Source of the DNA: Burkholderiales bacterium
Lineage (GTDB): Bacteria; Pseudomonadota; Gammaproteobacteria; Burkholderiales; Burkholderiaceae_C
Direction of reading: 5' to 3'
DNA: 64,000 bases
Assembly: GCA_016000265.1 (NCBI GenBank)
Contig: JAECRL010000004.1
Location: 74,264 to 138,263, forward strand
Shown: positions 17,304 to 25,777 of the stretch, in pieces
How the letters are laid out: every line of letters starts with the position of its first letter
Position numbering within the stretch: the first letter of the stretch is position 1
Program-made: the position numbers and the translations under genes
Notes under the pieces: generated by a model
Database searches by the model: none
Seen by the model: the letters and a program-made list of their open reading frames with translations, nothing else
What the model was told of the DNA's origin: nothing

Positions 17304-17669
17304 TCAGTCGAACTTGCGGACTTCCTTGATGGCGTTGCGCTCGTCGAGCAACACGACCTTCGGTTTGTATCCAGCGACTTCGGCTTCGGTCATCGGGGCG
17401 TAGGTGCAGATGATCAGCAGGTCACCGACGTGGGCCTTGCGGGCCGCTGCGCCGTTGAGCGAGATCACGCCGGAGCCACGCGGCGCCTTGATGACGTAGG
17501 TGGAAAAGCGCTCGCCGTTGTTGATGTTGTAGAGCTCGATGTACTCGAACTCCTTCATGTCGGCGGCGTCCAGCAGGTCGGCGTCGATCCCGCAGGAGCC
17601 CTCGTAGTTCAGGTCGGCCTCGGTCACCGTGGCGCGGTGAAGCTTGGCTCGCAGCATGTTGCGTTGCAT
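17304..17669 (-). CDS. panD: Aspartate 1-decarboxylase
   Basis: 121 residues, full family length. It makes beta-alanine from L-aspartate for pantothenate and coenzyme A synthesis in the cytoplasm. The self-cleavage site that forms the pyruvoyl group is visible as YEGSCGID (Gly-Ser at about residues 24-25). [19 protein letters not shown], which carries active-site residues, is also present. An unusual feature is its position inside the pnt operon, between pntAa (18 bases upstream) and pntAb (21 bases downstream), on the same strand. Confidence 0.97.
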   Translation of the reverse strand: MQRNMLRAKLHRATVTEADLNYEGSCGIDADLLDAADMKEFEYIELYNINNGERFSTYVIKAPRGSGVISLNGAAARKAHVGDLLIICTYAPMTEAEVAGYKPKVVLLDERNAIKEVRKFD

Positions 17670-17687
17670 GGGGTACTCCTTCGGTGA

Positions 17688-18803
17688 TCAGGCCCGCAGC
17701 AACTGACCGTCGCGGCACATCAGGCAGGCCTTGACGATGTCGTCTTCGAGGTCGACGTGGAACTGGCTTTCCTTGTTGAAAACCAGCTTCAGGAAGTCCA
17801 GCACGTTGCGGGCGTACAGTGCGGACGCGTCGGCGGCCACCAGGGCCGGCAGGTTGGTTTCACCGACCAGGGTCACGCCGTGCTTGACCACGGTCTTGCC
17901 GGCTTCGGTCAGGGGGCAGTTGCCACCGGCGGGCGCGGCCAGGTCGACGATGACCGAGCCGGGCTTCATGGCCTTGACCATGTCCTCGGTGACCAGCACG
18001 GGCGCGGCGCGACCGGGGATCAGGGCGGTGGTGATGACGATGTCGGCGGCGGCCACGCGCTTGGCGACCTCCAGCTTCTGGCGGTCGAGCCAGGACTGCG
18101 GCATCGGGCGAGCGTAACCGCCCACGCCTTCGGCGGCTTCCTTCTCTTCGGCCGTCTCAAAAGAGACGTCGATGAACTTGGCGCCCAGCGACTCGACCTG
18201 CTCCTTCACCGAAGGACGCACATCCGACGCCTCGATGACGGCGCCCAGGCGCTTGGCCGTGGCGATGGCCTGCAGACCGGCCACACCCACGCCCAGGATC
18301 ACCACGCGGGCGGCCTTGACGGTGCCGGCGGCGGTCATGAGCATCGGGAAGATGCGCTGGTACTTGTCGGCGGCGATCATGACGGCCTTGTAGCCCGCCA
18401 GGTTGGCCTGCGACGACAACACGTCCATGCTCTGGGCACGGGTGGTGCGCGGCGCGGCCTCCAAAGCGAAGGCGGTCAGTTTGGCGTCGGTCATGCCCTG
18501 CAGCCCGTCCTTGTCGAACGGGTTGAGCATGCCCACGAGCACGGCACCGGGCTTCATCAGCGCGCGCTCGTCTGCGTTGGGGGCGCGCACCTTGAGCACC
18601 ATGTCGGCGCCCAGGGCACCGGCCACGTCGGTGATCTCGGCACCGGCGGCCACGTAGGCCTCGTCCGTCACGCTGGCCGCCACACCGGCGCCCGACTGCA
18701 CTCGCAGGGTGTGGCCCTGGGCCTTGAGCTTTTTGACCGTCTCAGGGGTCACGGCGACGCGGGTTTCGCCTGCAAAGGTTTCCATGGGTATGCCGATGAG
18801 CAT
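17688..18803 (-). CDS. pntAa: NAD(P) transhydrogenase subunit alpha, NAD(H)-binding part
   Basis: 371 residues from the ATG at 18803, which has AGGAG about 7 bases upstream; an upstream in-frame start (18854) lacks family sequence. It begins MLIGIPMETFAGETRVAVTP as in PntA/alanine dehydrogenase proteins and carries the Rossmann motif VVILGVGVAGLQAIATAKRLG and RAQSMDVLSSQANLAGYKAV. It is the soluble domain I that binds NAD(H). First gene of the pntAa-panD-pntAb-pntB operon. Confidence 0.96.
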   Translation of the reverse strand: MLIGIPMETFAGETRVAVTPETVKKLKAQGHTLRVQSGAGVAASVTDEAYVAAGAEITDVAGALGADMVLKVRAPNADERALMKPGAVLVGMLNPFDKDGLQGMTDAKLTAFALEAAPRTTRAQSMDVLSSQANLAGYKAVMIAADKYQRIFPMLMTAAGTVKAARVVILGVGVAGLQAIATAKRLGAVIEASDVRPSVKEQVESLGAKFIDVSFETAEEKEAAEGVGGYARPMPQSWLDRQKLEVAKRVAAADIVITTALIPGRAAPVLVTEDMVKAMKPGSVIVDLAAPAGGNCPLTEAGKTVVKHGVTLVGETNLPALVAADASALYARNVLDFLKLVFNKESQFHVDLEDDIVKACLMCRDGQLLRA

Positions 18804-18876
18804 ACGTGTCTCCTGCTGGTGGGAATGAATGGTGCCAAACCCACCAGCATACACAAAGATCCGTGAATTCCCGGGT

Positions 18877-18911
18877 TGCGACGCGGGCCTCAGGGCCCGT
18901 TTTGCGTCGCA
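18877..18911. terminator. Nested hairpin between a lipoprotein gene and pntAa
   Basis: An outer perfect 8-bp inverted repeat (TGCGACGC / GCGTCGCA) encloses an inner 6-bp stem (CGGGCC / GGCCCG, loop TCAG), with TTTT after the inner stem on the plus strand. It lies between the stop of the minus-strand lipoprotein gene at 18970 and the pntAa start. It may terminate lipoprotein transcripts or shape the pnt leader; on the minus strand it lacks a T run, so termination is uncertain. Confidence 0.5.
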
Positions 18912-18969
18912 GACGCGCCCCTCCCCCTTGAATTGAGGACGCGCGTTGTCAAAAACCCGGACTCACCGA

Positions 18970-19584
18970 TCAGCGGCGCAAGGCTTCGTTGTCCGCCAGC
19001 GCCTTGGTGAGGCCCTCGACGGCGGCACGCGAGGCGCGGCGCGCGGCCAGCGAGAAGTCGCTCTTGAACTCACTGAACGTGGCCGCCCCGTTGCCCATGG
19101 CCGACACCTGGGCCACCTGTTGCCCCTGCGGGTTGACGGCGGTGCAGGTCAGGGTCACAGAGAACTGAGTGGGGGGCCAGGTGAAGGCACTGTCCGACGA
19201 GGAGGTGGTGACGATCGTGGGCACGATCACCAGCTTGACGCCCTTGGCCGACAGGGCCTTGGCCTCCTCGACGCTGGCGGCCTTGGTCACGTCCTTGAAC
19301 ACCTCGGAGAAGGACGCGTAAAGCGATGCGTCCAGGTCCCGATACGGCAGGTACTTGACCTTGTCGCCACCGCCGCCGGGGGTGGTCACCTCCAGGGCCA
19401 TGTCGGCGGGGCTGATCACGTAGGCCACGGACTTGTCGATCTTCGTGGCGACCTTGGCAGCCGGTGGGGCGTCGGGCGTGATGGAGATGGGGTGGGCACA
19501 ACCCGACACCACCACCAGGGCGGCCACGCTGAAGGCGGCCACAGCGGCGCGACGAACGGCGATCGAAACAGCAAAACGGCTCAT
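18970..19584 (-). CDS. Small uncharacterised lipoprotein (A)
   Basis: 204 residues from the ATG at 19584, which has AAGGAG upstream. The signal peptide ends in the lipobox VVSGC (Cys near 28). The mature part contains VAYVISPADMALEVTTPGGGGD, a region SLYASFSEVFKDVTK, and ends with an Arg-rich helical segment. The layout recalls envelope lipoproteins that sum to a nucleotide-binding-like YajG fold, but I do not recognise the family with certainty. It lies 19 bases after lipoprotein B and is probably co-transcribed with it. Confidence 0.75.
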   Translation of the reverse strand: MSRFAVSIAVRRAAVAAFSVAALVVVSGCAHPISITPDAPPAAKVATKIDKSVAYVISPADMALEVTTPGGGGDKVKYLPYRDLDASLYASFSEVFKDVTKAASVEEAKALSAKGVKLVIVPTIVTTSSSDSAFTWPPTQFSVTLTCTAVNPQGQQVAQVSAMGNGAATFSEFKSDFSLAARRASRAAVEGLTKALADNEALRR

Positions 19585-19603
19585 GCAAAAAGCTCCTTGG
19601 GGG

Positions 19604-20167
19604 TCATTGGAGGGCGGACAGGAAATCGGGGTCGGCAAACAAGCTCGACAAAAGGTTCTGAACGATCTGGGGGTAGGCCTGTTGGGCCGCGGGCACGGCC
19701 ACCATCGCGGCAAAGGAAGACTCCCAATCGTGCGTGCCGCGCTTGACCTTGTCGAACCGGACGCGCCCGTCGCGGGACACGACGAAGCGCGCCTCCATGT
19801 GGCCCGTGCCACGCCCGATGGCGGCGTCCACGTCGTTGCTCAGCAAGGTGCCTTCGATGAACGTCGCGGCCTGGGGATCGAAGCGCTGGGCGAGCTGCAA
19901 ATCGCGCTGCAGGGCCAAGGCCAGGTAATCGGCGTAGTGCCCGCCGACAGGCGAGTTCATGGAGCCGCCGCGGATGCTGACCGACACCCCGCCGAGGGCC
20001 CCCGGCTGGACGGCAAAAGTGCCGATCCGGGCGGACTGCGTCGTCTCGCGCTTGAGGTGACTGACGTTGTTGATCGACGGTTGATAAGGCGGAGCCTGGA
20101 TGGCGCAGCCCGTGGCAAGCACGAGGACGCCAAGCAGGGCCGCACCGAGGCTGAGCCGGGATGTCAT
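19604..20167 (-). CDS. Small uncharacterised lipoprotein (B), possibly YajG-like
   Basis: 187 residues from the ATG at 20167 (AGGAG upstream). Lipobox LATGC near residue 20. The mature part has ARIGTFAVQPG, a segment with HYADYLALALQRDLQLAQRF, and FIEGTLLSNDVDAAIGRGTG, a pattern seen in YajG/YcfL-like outer-membrane lipoproteins whose role is unclear. It forms a two-gene unit with lipoprotein A and diverges from the NUDIX gene. Assignment to a family is tentative. Confidence 0.75.
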   Translation of the reverse strand: MTSRLSLGAALLGVLVLATGCAIQAPPYQPSINNVSHLKRETTQSARIGTFAVQPGALGGVSVSIRGGSMNSPVGGHYADYLALALQRDLQLAQRFDPQAATFIEGTLLSNDVDAAIGRGTGHMEARFVVSRDGRVRFDKVKRGTHDWESSFAAMVAVPAAQQAYPQIVQNLLSSLFADPDFLSALQ

Positions 20168-20372
20168 GGGGAGCACTCCTTGAGGTTGTTTCGAGGCGGC
20201 CAGGGGGCCGCCAGCGGGAAAAGCCGCCAATAAGTTACCAGAGCAGGCGGCGCCGACCTCCTCGTCGGCACCGGCCATTTGGGTGAGGCCGTGACGTCAG
20301 AACGCCCCGATGGCGTGGCCAAACGCGGGCTGTCACCCGCTCGGCACGACATTGGCGGATAATGTTCGGCTC

Positions 20373-20930
20373 ATGAACTCAGCCGATTTGCTCGAAGCCA
20401 AGGCCGCCTCCAGTCAGCCCTCCGCGAACGCGAAGGTGCGCTGGAAGCCCAACGTCACCGTCGCCGCCCTCATCGAGCGCGACGGCCGCTTCCTGCTGGT
20501 CGAAGAAGACACCTCCGACGGCCTGCTGCTGAACAACCCCGCGGGTCACCTCGACCCGGGTGAGTCGCCGCTGCAGGGCGTGATCCGCGAGACGCTGGAA
20601 GAAACCACCTGCCAGTTCACCCCCGAGGGCTTCCTGGGGCTGTACATGTCGCGCTTTCGGCGCACGCGCACGGGCGAGGACATCACCTACCTGCGCCTGG
20701 CCTTCTTCGGCTCGGTCAGCGAGCCCGACCCCGCGCTGGAGCTGGACGAGGGCATCGTGCGCGCCGTCTGGATGACGGCCGACGAGATCCGCGCCTGCCC
20801 CGAGCGCCACCGCAGCCCGCTGGTGCTGGAGTGCCTGGAGAGCTACCTGGCCGGCCAGCGTCACCCGCTGGACATCCTGACGGTGCACGAAAGCGTGTTC
20901 ACCGCCCCCAGCCACCACCGCGCGGCCTGA
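20373..20930 (+). CDS. NUDIX hydrolase, NudJ-like
   Basis: 185 residues. A complete Nudix box is visible ([20 protein letters not shown], continuing TTCQ), giving the Mg2+-binding GX5EX7REUXEEXGU pattern with Thr at the usual Gly position. It is located directly before mnmA, with only 14 bases between them. NudJ in E. coli (thiamine pyrophosphate/nucleotide phosphatase) also precedes mnmA, so the neighbourhood supports a NudJ-like role. The ATG at 20373 was chosen over an upstream in-frame start because the upstream part is unlike the family. Confidence 0.85.
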   Translation: MNSADLLEAKAASSQPSANAKVRWKPNVTVAALIERDGRFLLVEEDTSDGLLLNNPAGHLDPGESPLQGVIRETLEETTCQFTPEGFLGLYMSRFRRTRTGEDITYLRLAFFGSVSEPDPALELDEGIVRAVWMTADEIRACPERHRSPLVLECLESYLAGQRHPLDILTVHESVFTAPSHHRAA

Positions 20931-20944
20931 CCCTGCTGCCCCGG

Positions 20945-22090
20945 ATGTCCCTGGTGTCCCTGCGCCCCCAACGTGTCGTCGTCGGCCTCAGCGGCGGGGT
21001 GGACTCGGCCGTCACGGCCTGGCTGCTCAAGCAACAGGGGCACGAGGTCATCGGCATCTTCATGAAGAACTGGGAAGACGACGACGACAGCGAGTTCTGC
21101 TCGTCGCGCCAGGACTTCCTGGACGCCGCCTCCGTGGCCGACGTCATCGGCATCGAGATCGAGCATGTGAACTTCGCGGCCGACTACAAGGACCGCGTCT
21201 TCGCCGAGTTCCTGCGCGAGTACCAGGCCGGACGCACGCCCAACCCCGATGTCCTGTGCAACGCCGAGATCAAGTTCAAGGCCTTCCTGGACCACGCCAT
21301 GCGCCTGGGCGCGGAGAAGATCGCCACGGGCCACTACGCCCGCGTGCGCACGGTGGCCGATGCCTCGTTCGAGGGCGGTGAGCGCGTCGAGCTGCTCAAA
21401 GGCCTCGACCCGCTGAAGGACCAGAGCTACTTCCTGCACCGCCTGAACCAGGCGCAGCTGTCCAAGACGCTGTTCCCGGTGGGCGAGCTGCCCAAGACGG
21501 AGGTGCGCCGCATCGCAGGCGAGATCAAGCTGCCCAACGCCAAGAAGAAGGACTCGACGGGCATCTGCTTCATCGGCGAGCGGCCCTTCCGCGAGTTCCT
21601 CAACCGCTACCTGGCCAACGAGCCCGGCCCGATCAAGGACGACCGGGGTCGCGTGCTGGGCGAGCACGTGGGCCTGAGCTTCTACACGCTGGGCCAGCGC
21701 AAGGGCATCGGCATCGGGGGTGTGAAGGACAAGGGCAGCCCGCGCGGTGGCGGCGAGCACGAGCCGTGGTTCGTGGCCCGCAAGGACATGGCCCACAACA
21801 CGCTGTACGTGGTGCAAGGCCACGACCACCCCTGGCTGCAGCAGCACACCCTGGTCGCCGACGACCTGAGCTGGGTCGACGGGCGGGGGCCGCAGGTGGG
21901 GCTGACTGGGGTGGGCGCCAAGACGCGCTACCGCCAGGCCGATGCCCCTTGCGAGGTGTCCGCCGTGGACGCCGGCACGCTGTCGCTGCGCTTCCCGGAT
22001 GCGCAGTGGGCCGTGACGCCGGGGCAGTCGGCCGTGCTCTACCAGGGCGACGTCTGCCTGGGTGGGGGCGTGATCGCCTCGGCGACCTGA
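20945..22090 (+). CDS. mnmA: tRNA 2-thiouridylase
   Basis: 381 residues. It adds sulfur to U34 of Lys, Glu and Gln tRNAs in the cytoplasm. The PP-loop ATP motif reads [18 protein letters not shown]. Catalytic Cys residues are visible in [12 protein letters not shown] and [10 protein letters not shown], and [10 protein letters not shown] is also conserved. The ATG at 20945 places the PP loop near residue 12, as in the family. It probably shares a transcript with the NUDIX gene. Confidence 0.97.
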   Translation: MSLVSLRPQRVVVGLSGGVDSAVTAWLLKQQGHEVIGIFMKNWEDDDDSEFCSSRQDFLDAASVADVIGIEIEHVNFAADYKDRVFAEFLREYQAGRTPNPDVLCNAEIKFKAFLDHAMRLGAEKIATGHYARVRTVADASFEGGERVELLKGLDPLKDQSYFLHRLNQAQLSKTLFPVGELPKTEVRRIAGEIKLPNAKKKDSTGICFIGERPFREFLNRYLANEPGPIKDDRGRVLGEHVGLSFYTLGQRKGIGIGGVKDKGSPRGGGEHEPWFVARKDMAHNTLYVVQGHDHPWLQQHTLVADDLSWVDGRGPQVGLTGVGAKTRYRQADAPCEVSAVDAGTLSLRFPDAQWAVTPGQSAVLYQGDVCLGGGVIASAT

Positions 22091-22114
22091 ACGGGGCATG
22101 AGCCCCGCCCAGAC

Positions 22115-22579
22115 ATGACCTTGCCCGACACCCACGCGCGCTGCAGCGTCCCCATCGTCATCCTCGACACCAACGCCCTGCTGGACTGGCGGGTGTTCAA
22201 AGACCCGGCCGCCCACCCCATCGTCGAGGGCATCCTGAGCGGGCGGATGCGCTGGCTGGCCTGTCCCACGATGGAGCAGGAATGGCACCAGGTCTGGCCG
22301 CGCAGCCACTTCAAAGCCTGGCAACCCGAGCCGATGCACACGCTGACGGTGTTCGGCCACGCCACCTTCGTGGCCGAACCACCGCGCGGGCCGCTGCGCT
22401 GCAAGGACCCGGACGACCAGGTCTTCATCGACCTGGCGCTGCACGTGGGCGCGAAGTGGCTGTTCAGCAAGGACGCCGCGCTGCTGAAACTGGCCGGACG
22501 CGCAAGGAAGCTCACGGGGTTGGAGGTCATGCCGCTGACGCAATGGTCAGGCATGGGCGACAATGCGGGTTCTCCCTGA
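22115..22579 (+). CDS. PIN-domain protein (PIN_3 / putative toxin-like nuclease)
   Basis: 154 residues. It begins with VILDTNALLDWRVF, carrying the first acidic residue of a PIN nuclease, and has CKDPDDQVFIDLAL and LFSKDAALLKL, the later acidic sites. The fold is known in ribonucleases and VapC-like toxins. No antitoxin gene is visible next to it: mnmA lies 24 bases upstream and the thioesterase gene 18 bases downstream on the same strand. It could be a housekeeping nuclease of the 'putative toxin-antitoxin system toxin component, PIN family' group. Confidence 0.8.
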   Translation: MTLPDTHARCSVPIVILDTNALLDWRVFKDPAAHPIVEGILSGRMRWLACPTMEQEWHQVWPRSHFKAWQPEPMHTLTVFGHATFVAEPPRGPLRCKDPDDQVFIDLALHVGAKWLFSKDAALLKLAGRARKLTGLEVMPLTQWSGMGDNAGSP

Positions 22580-22597
22580 ATCACGCATCGTTCGACC

Positions 22598-23587
22598 ATG
22601 AGCATTTTTACGGGCAACGACCGCCGGGCCTGGGCCGAGGCTTTCATCGCTGGCATCCCCTACGCCGTGGCCTCCGGCATGACGCTGGTGGAGACCGGCC
22701 CCGGCCACGCCAGCCTCTTGTTGCCGGCGCGCAGCACCTGGACGGGTGACGCCGAGCGCCAGCTCATCCACCCCGGCTGCCTGAGCGTGCTGGCCGACAC
22801 GGCCTGCGGCGTGGCCGTGGGCTGCGCCCTCGAAGAGCTGGAGCCCTTCGCCACGCTGGACTTGCGCATGGACTACCTGCGCCCGCCGGTGGCCGAGACG
22901 GACCTGATCTGCCGAGCCGAGTGTCACCGGCTGTCGCGCAGCGTGGCCTTCGTGCGGGGCGAGCTGACGCAACCCGGTCAGACCGAGCCCGTGGCCACGG
23001 TGTACGCCACCTTCATGCGCGCCACCGCCGCGACGCGCCGCAAGGACGTGCCCGCGGAGGCCGCCAGCGCCGCCACCGCGGTGCGCCCCACCCCGGCCCA
23101 GGCCGCGTCTTCGCTGATCGCACCGGCGTCGATCGAGCCCAGCCAGGTCTTCACGAGCGTGGCCGCCGACGTGCCGGAGGCCCTGGCCGTGCCCGTCGGG
23201 CGCTCGCCTTATGTGGACTTCCTCAACGTGCACCAGCAACAGCAGGTGGACGCGGGGCCGGTGTTCCGCATGCCCTTCAAGCCCGAGCTCATCGGCAACC
23301 CGGTGCTGCCGGCGCTGCACGGAGGCATCCTGGCGGGCTTCGGCGAGACGGCCATGATCCTGCACCTGCTGGCCACCAACCCGCAGCTGGCGGGCGTGCC
23401 GCGCAGCGTGGACTTCGCCATCGCCTACATGCGCTCGGCCAAGCCGATCGACACCTTCGCGCAGAGCACCACGGTGCGCCAGGGCAACCGCGTGGCGCTG
23501 GTCATGGTCTCGCTGTGGCAAGACGACCCGCGCCGCCCGGTGGTGCAGGCCCGCGGGCACTTCCTGATGCCGCGCGAGGACGCCTGA
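22598..23587 (+). CDS. Tandem hotdog-fold thioesterase (PaaI-like, two domains)
   Basis: 329 residues with two hotdog domains. Domain 1 (about 15-150) has HPGCLSVLADTACGVAVGC; domain 2 (about 205-325) has LHGGILAGFGETAMILHLL. Each shows the G-x-L-x-x-x-x-D/E-x pattern of the active helix of PaaI-type acyl-CoA thioesterases. An Ala/Pro-rich linker joins them. A fused pair would form an intramolecular dimer. Substrate unknown; likely an acyl-CoA. Confidence 0.8.
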   Translation: MSIFTGNDRRAWAEAFIAGIPYAVASGMTLVETGPGHASLLLPARSTWTGDAERQLIHPGCLSVLADTACGVAVGCALEELEPFATLDLRMDYLRPPVAETDLICRAECHRLSRSVAFVRGELTQPGQTEPVATVYATFMRATAATRRKDVPAEAASAATAVRPTPAQAASSLIAPASIEPSQVFTSVAADVPEALAVPVGRSPYVDFLNVHQQQQVDAGPVFRMPFKPELIGNPVLPALHGGILAGFGETAMILHLLATNPQLAGVPRSVDFAIAYMRSAKPIDTFAQSTTVRQGNRVALVMVSLWQDDPRRPVVQARGHFLMPREDA

Positions 23588-23605
23588 GGCGCCCTCAAGC
23601 CTCGC

Positions 23606-24640
23606 TCAAGTCGAGCGCTCCCGCTCCAGCAACCAGGCGCCGATGCGCTCCATCTGCGTGGCGTGGTCGACCTTCGGCTCCCAACCCAGCGCCCGGGCGC
23701 GGGTCAGTGGCAAGCGGCTGTTCCAGGCGATGAGGTTGAGCGCCTCGGTGGTGACCGGCGGGCGCTTGCGCGGCCACACCCGCTTGAACACGGGCTCGCT
23801 GAGCCACGCCCCCAGGTAGGCCAGCGGTCGCGGCAGCGACTTCGGCGGCGGGGTGCCCAGCAGCTGGGCGAGGTCACCGAAGTAGTCGCGCCAGGTCAGG
23901 GGCAGGTCGTCGTGCACGTGAAAGGCCTGGCCCCAGGCGCGCGGGTGCATCGCGGCGTGCACCAGGAAGTCGGCCACGTTGTCGACCCCGGTCAACGCCG
24001 CGTTGCCGCGTCCGCCGCCGATGAGCGCGGGCAAGCCCTGGCGCAAGGCCTCAGCGGCGTCGATCACCCAGGGCCCGGAGCCCGGCCCGATGATGTTGGC
24101 CGGCCGCACCACGCAGACCTGGCCCCCACGGGCCATGTGGCGTCGGGCCAGGGCTTCCTGGCCTTGCTTGGCGCGGCCATAAGGCCCCTGCCCTTTGCCG
24201 GGTGGCGAATCCTCATGGCAAGGGCCGCGCTGGATGGCGTCGCCGTAAGCGCAGATGCTGGTGACCAGCACGACCGCGGCGCCTTGCTGCCAGGCCGCAT
24301 CGAACACATGGGCGGTGCCGCCCACGGTCACGCGCTGGTGGTCTTCGTCTCGCCCGGCGTCGCCCACCAGGGCGGCGAGGTGAAAACACCATGAGCAATC
24401 GCGCATGGCCTGAGACACGTCGGCGCCACGGGTGATGTCACCGCGGTGCACGACGAGGCGCTCGCCCCACCGCGTGGCCCATTCGGGCGCAACCGGCTCG
24501 TTGGGCAGCGCGAACACCACCACGCTGGAGGCGGTGCGCGTGAGCAGCTGCTCGACGAGGACGCGCCCGAGGAAGCCCGCCCCACCCGTGACCAGGATGC
24601 GATCGGTGGCGGCCGCATCAAGCACCCGCGCCGCGGCCAT
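23606..24640 (-). CDS. NAD(P)-dependent epimerase/dehydratase (extended SDR, 3-beta-HSD-like)
   Basis: 344 residues. The Rossmann motif ILVTGGAGFLGRVLVEQL is near residue 14. The catalytic tyrosine region is GPYGRAKQGQEALA (YxxxK-like, Y-G-R-A-K), preceded by VTSICAYGDA. The sequence AALTGVDNVADFLVHA and the length fit 3-beta-hydroxysteroid dehydrogenase/isomerase-like extended SDRs. The start overlaps the stop of the MBL gene by one base (TGATG), which implies translational coupling. Substrate unknown. Confidence 0.85.
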   Translation of the reverse strand: MAAARVLDAAATDRILVTGGAGFLGRVLVEQLLTRTASSVVVFALPNEPVAPEWATRWGERLVVHRGDITRGADVSQAMRDCSWCFHLAALVGDAGRDEDHQRVTVGGTAHVFDAAWQQGAAVVLVTSICAYGDAIQRGPCHEDSPPGKGQGPYGRAKQGQEALARRHMARGGQVCVVRPANIIGPGSGPWVIDAAEALRQGLPALIGGGRGNAALTGVDNVADFLVHAAMHPRAWGQAFHVHDDLPLTWRDYFGDLAQLLGTPPPKSLPRPLAYLGAWLSEPVFKRVWPRKRPPVTTEALNLIAWNSRLPLTRARALGWEPKVDHATQMERIGAWLLERERST

Positions 24641-25734
24641 CACGCGGCCACCCGCTGACGCAAGGGCTCGCGCCGCTGGATCTGGCCGAAGTGCGCTTCG
24701 CCAAAGAGGTGACTGACCGGGTCGCCGGGGAACAACCAGTAGGGCGTGCGCTCGCTGGACGAGGCGCAGTTCGGGTACGCGGGGTTGGCCGAGGGGCCGG
24801 CCAGGGTCTTCTCCAGGACCATCGAGATGTACTGGTCGTTGCTGCCCTCCAGCGTGTTGCCATTGAGGATGACCTCCTTGCCGGTGGACAGGGCGTGGCG
24901 GCGCACGGCGTTGATGCGGGAGTTGCGGGGCTCGTAGGCGTCCACGCCGACGCCGTTTTCGCTGGTGACGCGGATGCCGTCGGGCACGCGGGCGGCCAGC
25001 GAGTGGTTGCCTTCGGTGTGGCCCGGTGTGTGCACCAGCGCGACCCCGGGGCCCAGGCTCAGGCTGCCTTCGAAAGCCACGACGCGCTCGGCCGGGATGC
25101 CGGCGATGCCGTTCGGGCAGTACCACTCGGCTTGAAGGGGCAGCAGGGCCAGGGTCGACGCCCACTCCTGGCGGTGCACCAGGAGGCGCGCGTTCGGGAA
25201 GTGGGGCCTGGGGCCGGCCAGCCAGCGGCGCACGTCCTGGGTGTGCAGGTGGTCGTAGCTGATGTAGTCGATGTCTTGCGGGCGCAGGCCGCAGGTCGCC
25301 AGCACGCTGTCGACGCTGTTGTACTGCGGCGCGACGATGGGCTGAACCCAGGTGGGCGCGCGCTCGGCCAGGTGCTTGAAGAAGGGCGTCTGGCGGTTGG
25401 CTTCGTGGTCGGTGGGCGACATCAACAGGGTGCGCAGCACGCCGTCGTGGTCGAGGTACTGCACCACGAACAGGCGGTTGAGCAGGTGCACCAGCGGGAA
25501 CTTGAAACCCCGATCGGCGAACACGCCGGAGAAGGCGTAGTAGGTCGGGTAGGGCGCGCGGATGAGGTCGAAGCTGCGCCAGCACAGCACCTCGGGCTCG
25601 TCGAGCATGCGCTCGCGCAGGGCCGCGGCCCGGCGGCGCACCTCGCGCAGGCGGTCTTGCGGGGCCGCGGCGTCGCGGGCGCCATCGAAATCAGAGAGCG
25701 CACGCATCCCTGCCGGGTGGGGCATCGTCATCAT
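24640..25734 (-). CDS. MBL-fold metallohydrolase
   Basis: About 364 residues. A metallo-beta-lactamase-type site is visible in YDHLHTQDVRRWL (H-x-H-x-x-D), with a further ligand in LVHTPGHTEGNHSLA. The spacing differs slightly from the canonical HxHxDH: the first acidic residue follows one position later. Coupled to the epimerase gene downstream, with the SDR gene 43 bases upstream. Several in-frame starts exist (25749 TTG, 25734 ATG, 25731 ATG, 25707 ATG); 25734 is a compromise. Such proteins hydrolyse lactones, thioesters or phosphoesters; no substrate can be named. Confidence 0.75.
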   Translation of the reverse strand: MMTMPHPAGMRALSDFDGARDAAAPQDRLREVRRRAAALRERMLDEPEVLCWRSFDLIRAPYPTYYAFSGVFADRGFKFPLVHLLNRLFVVQYLDHDGVLRTLLMSPTDHEANRQTPFFKHLAERAPTWVQPIVAPQYNSVDSVLATCGLRPQDIDYISYDHLHTQDVRRWLAGPRPHFPNARLLVHRQEWASTLALLPLQAEWYCPNGIAGIPAERVVAFEGSLSLGPGVALVHTPGHTEGNHSLAARVPDGIRVTSENGVGVDAYEPRNSRINAVRRHALSTGKEVILNGNTLEGSNDQYISMVLEKTLAGPSANPAYPNCASSSERTPYWLFPGDPVSHLFGEAHFGQIQRREPLRQRVAA

Positions 25735-25777
25735 GGTGGGGGCTTTCAAAAAAGCGGCGCGCGGCGCGCCGATCGGC

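Noticed and set aside
15489-17687. A 732-codon plus-strand frame opposite the pnt operon and panD.
   Set aside because: Antisense to four well-recognised genes and immediately behind a two-way terminator.
18841-18960. Reading the GC-rich region before pntAa as a small RNA or riboswitch gene.
   Set aside because: Only a nested hairpin is visible; no known riboswitch core or promoter could be recognised.
22115-22579. Calling the PIN protein a VapC toxin of a toxin-antitoxin pair.
   Set aside because: No antitoxin-like gene is adjacent, so only the PIN domain is claimed.
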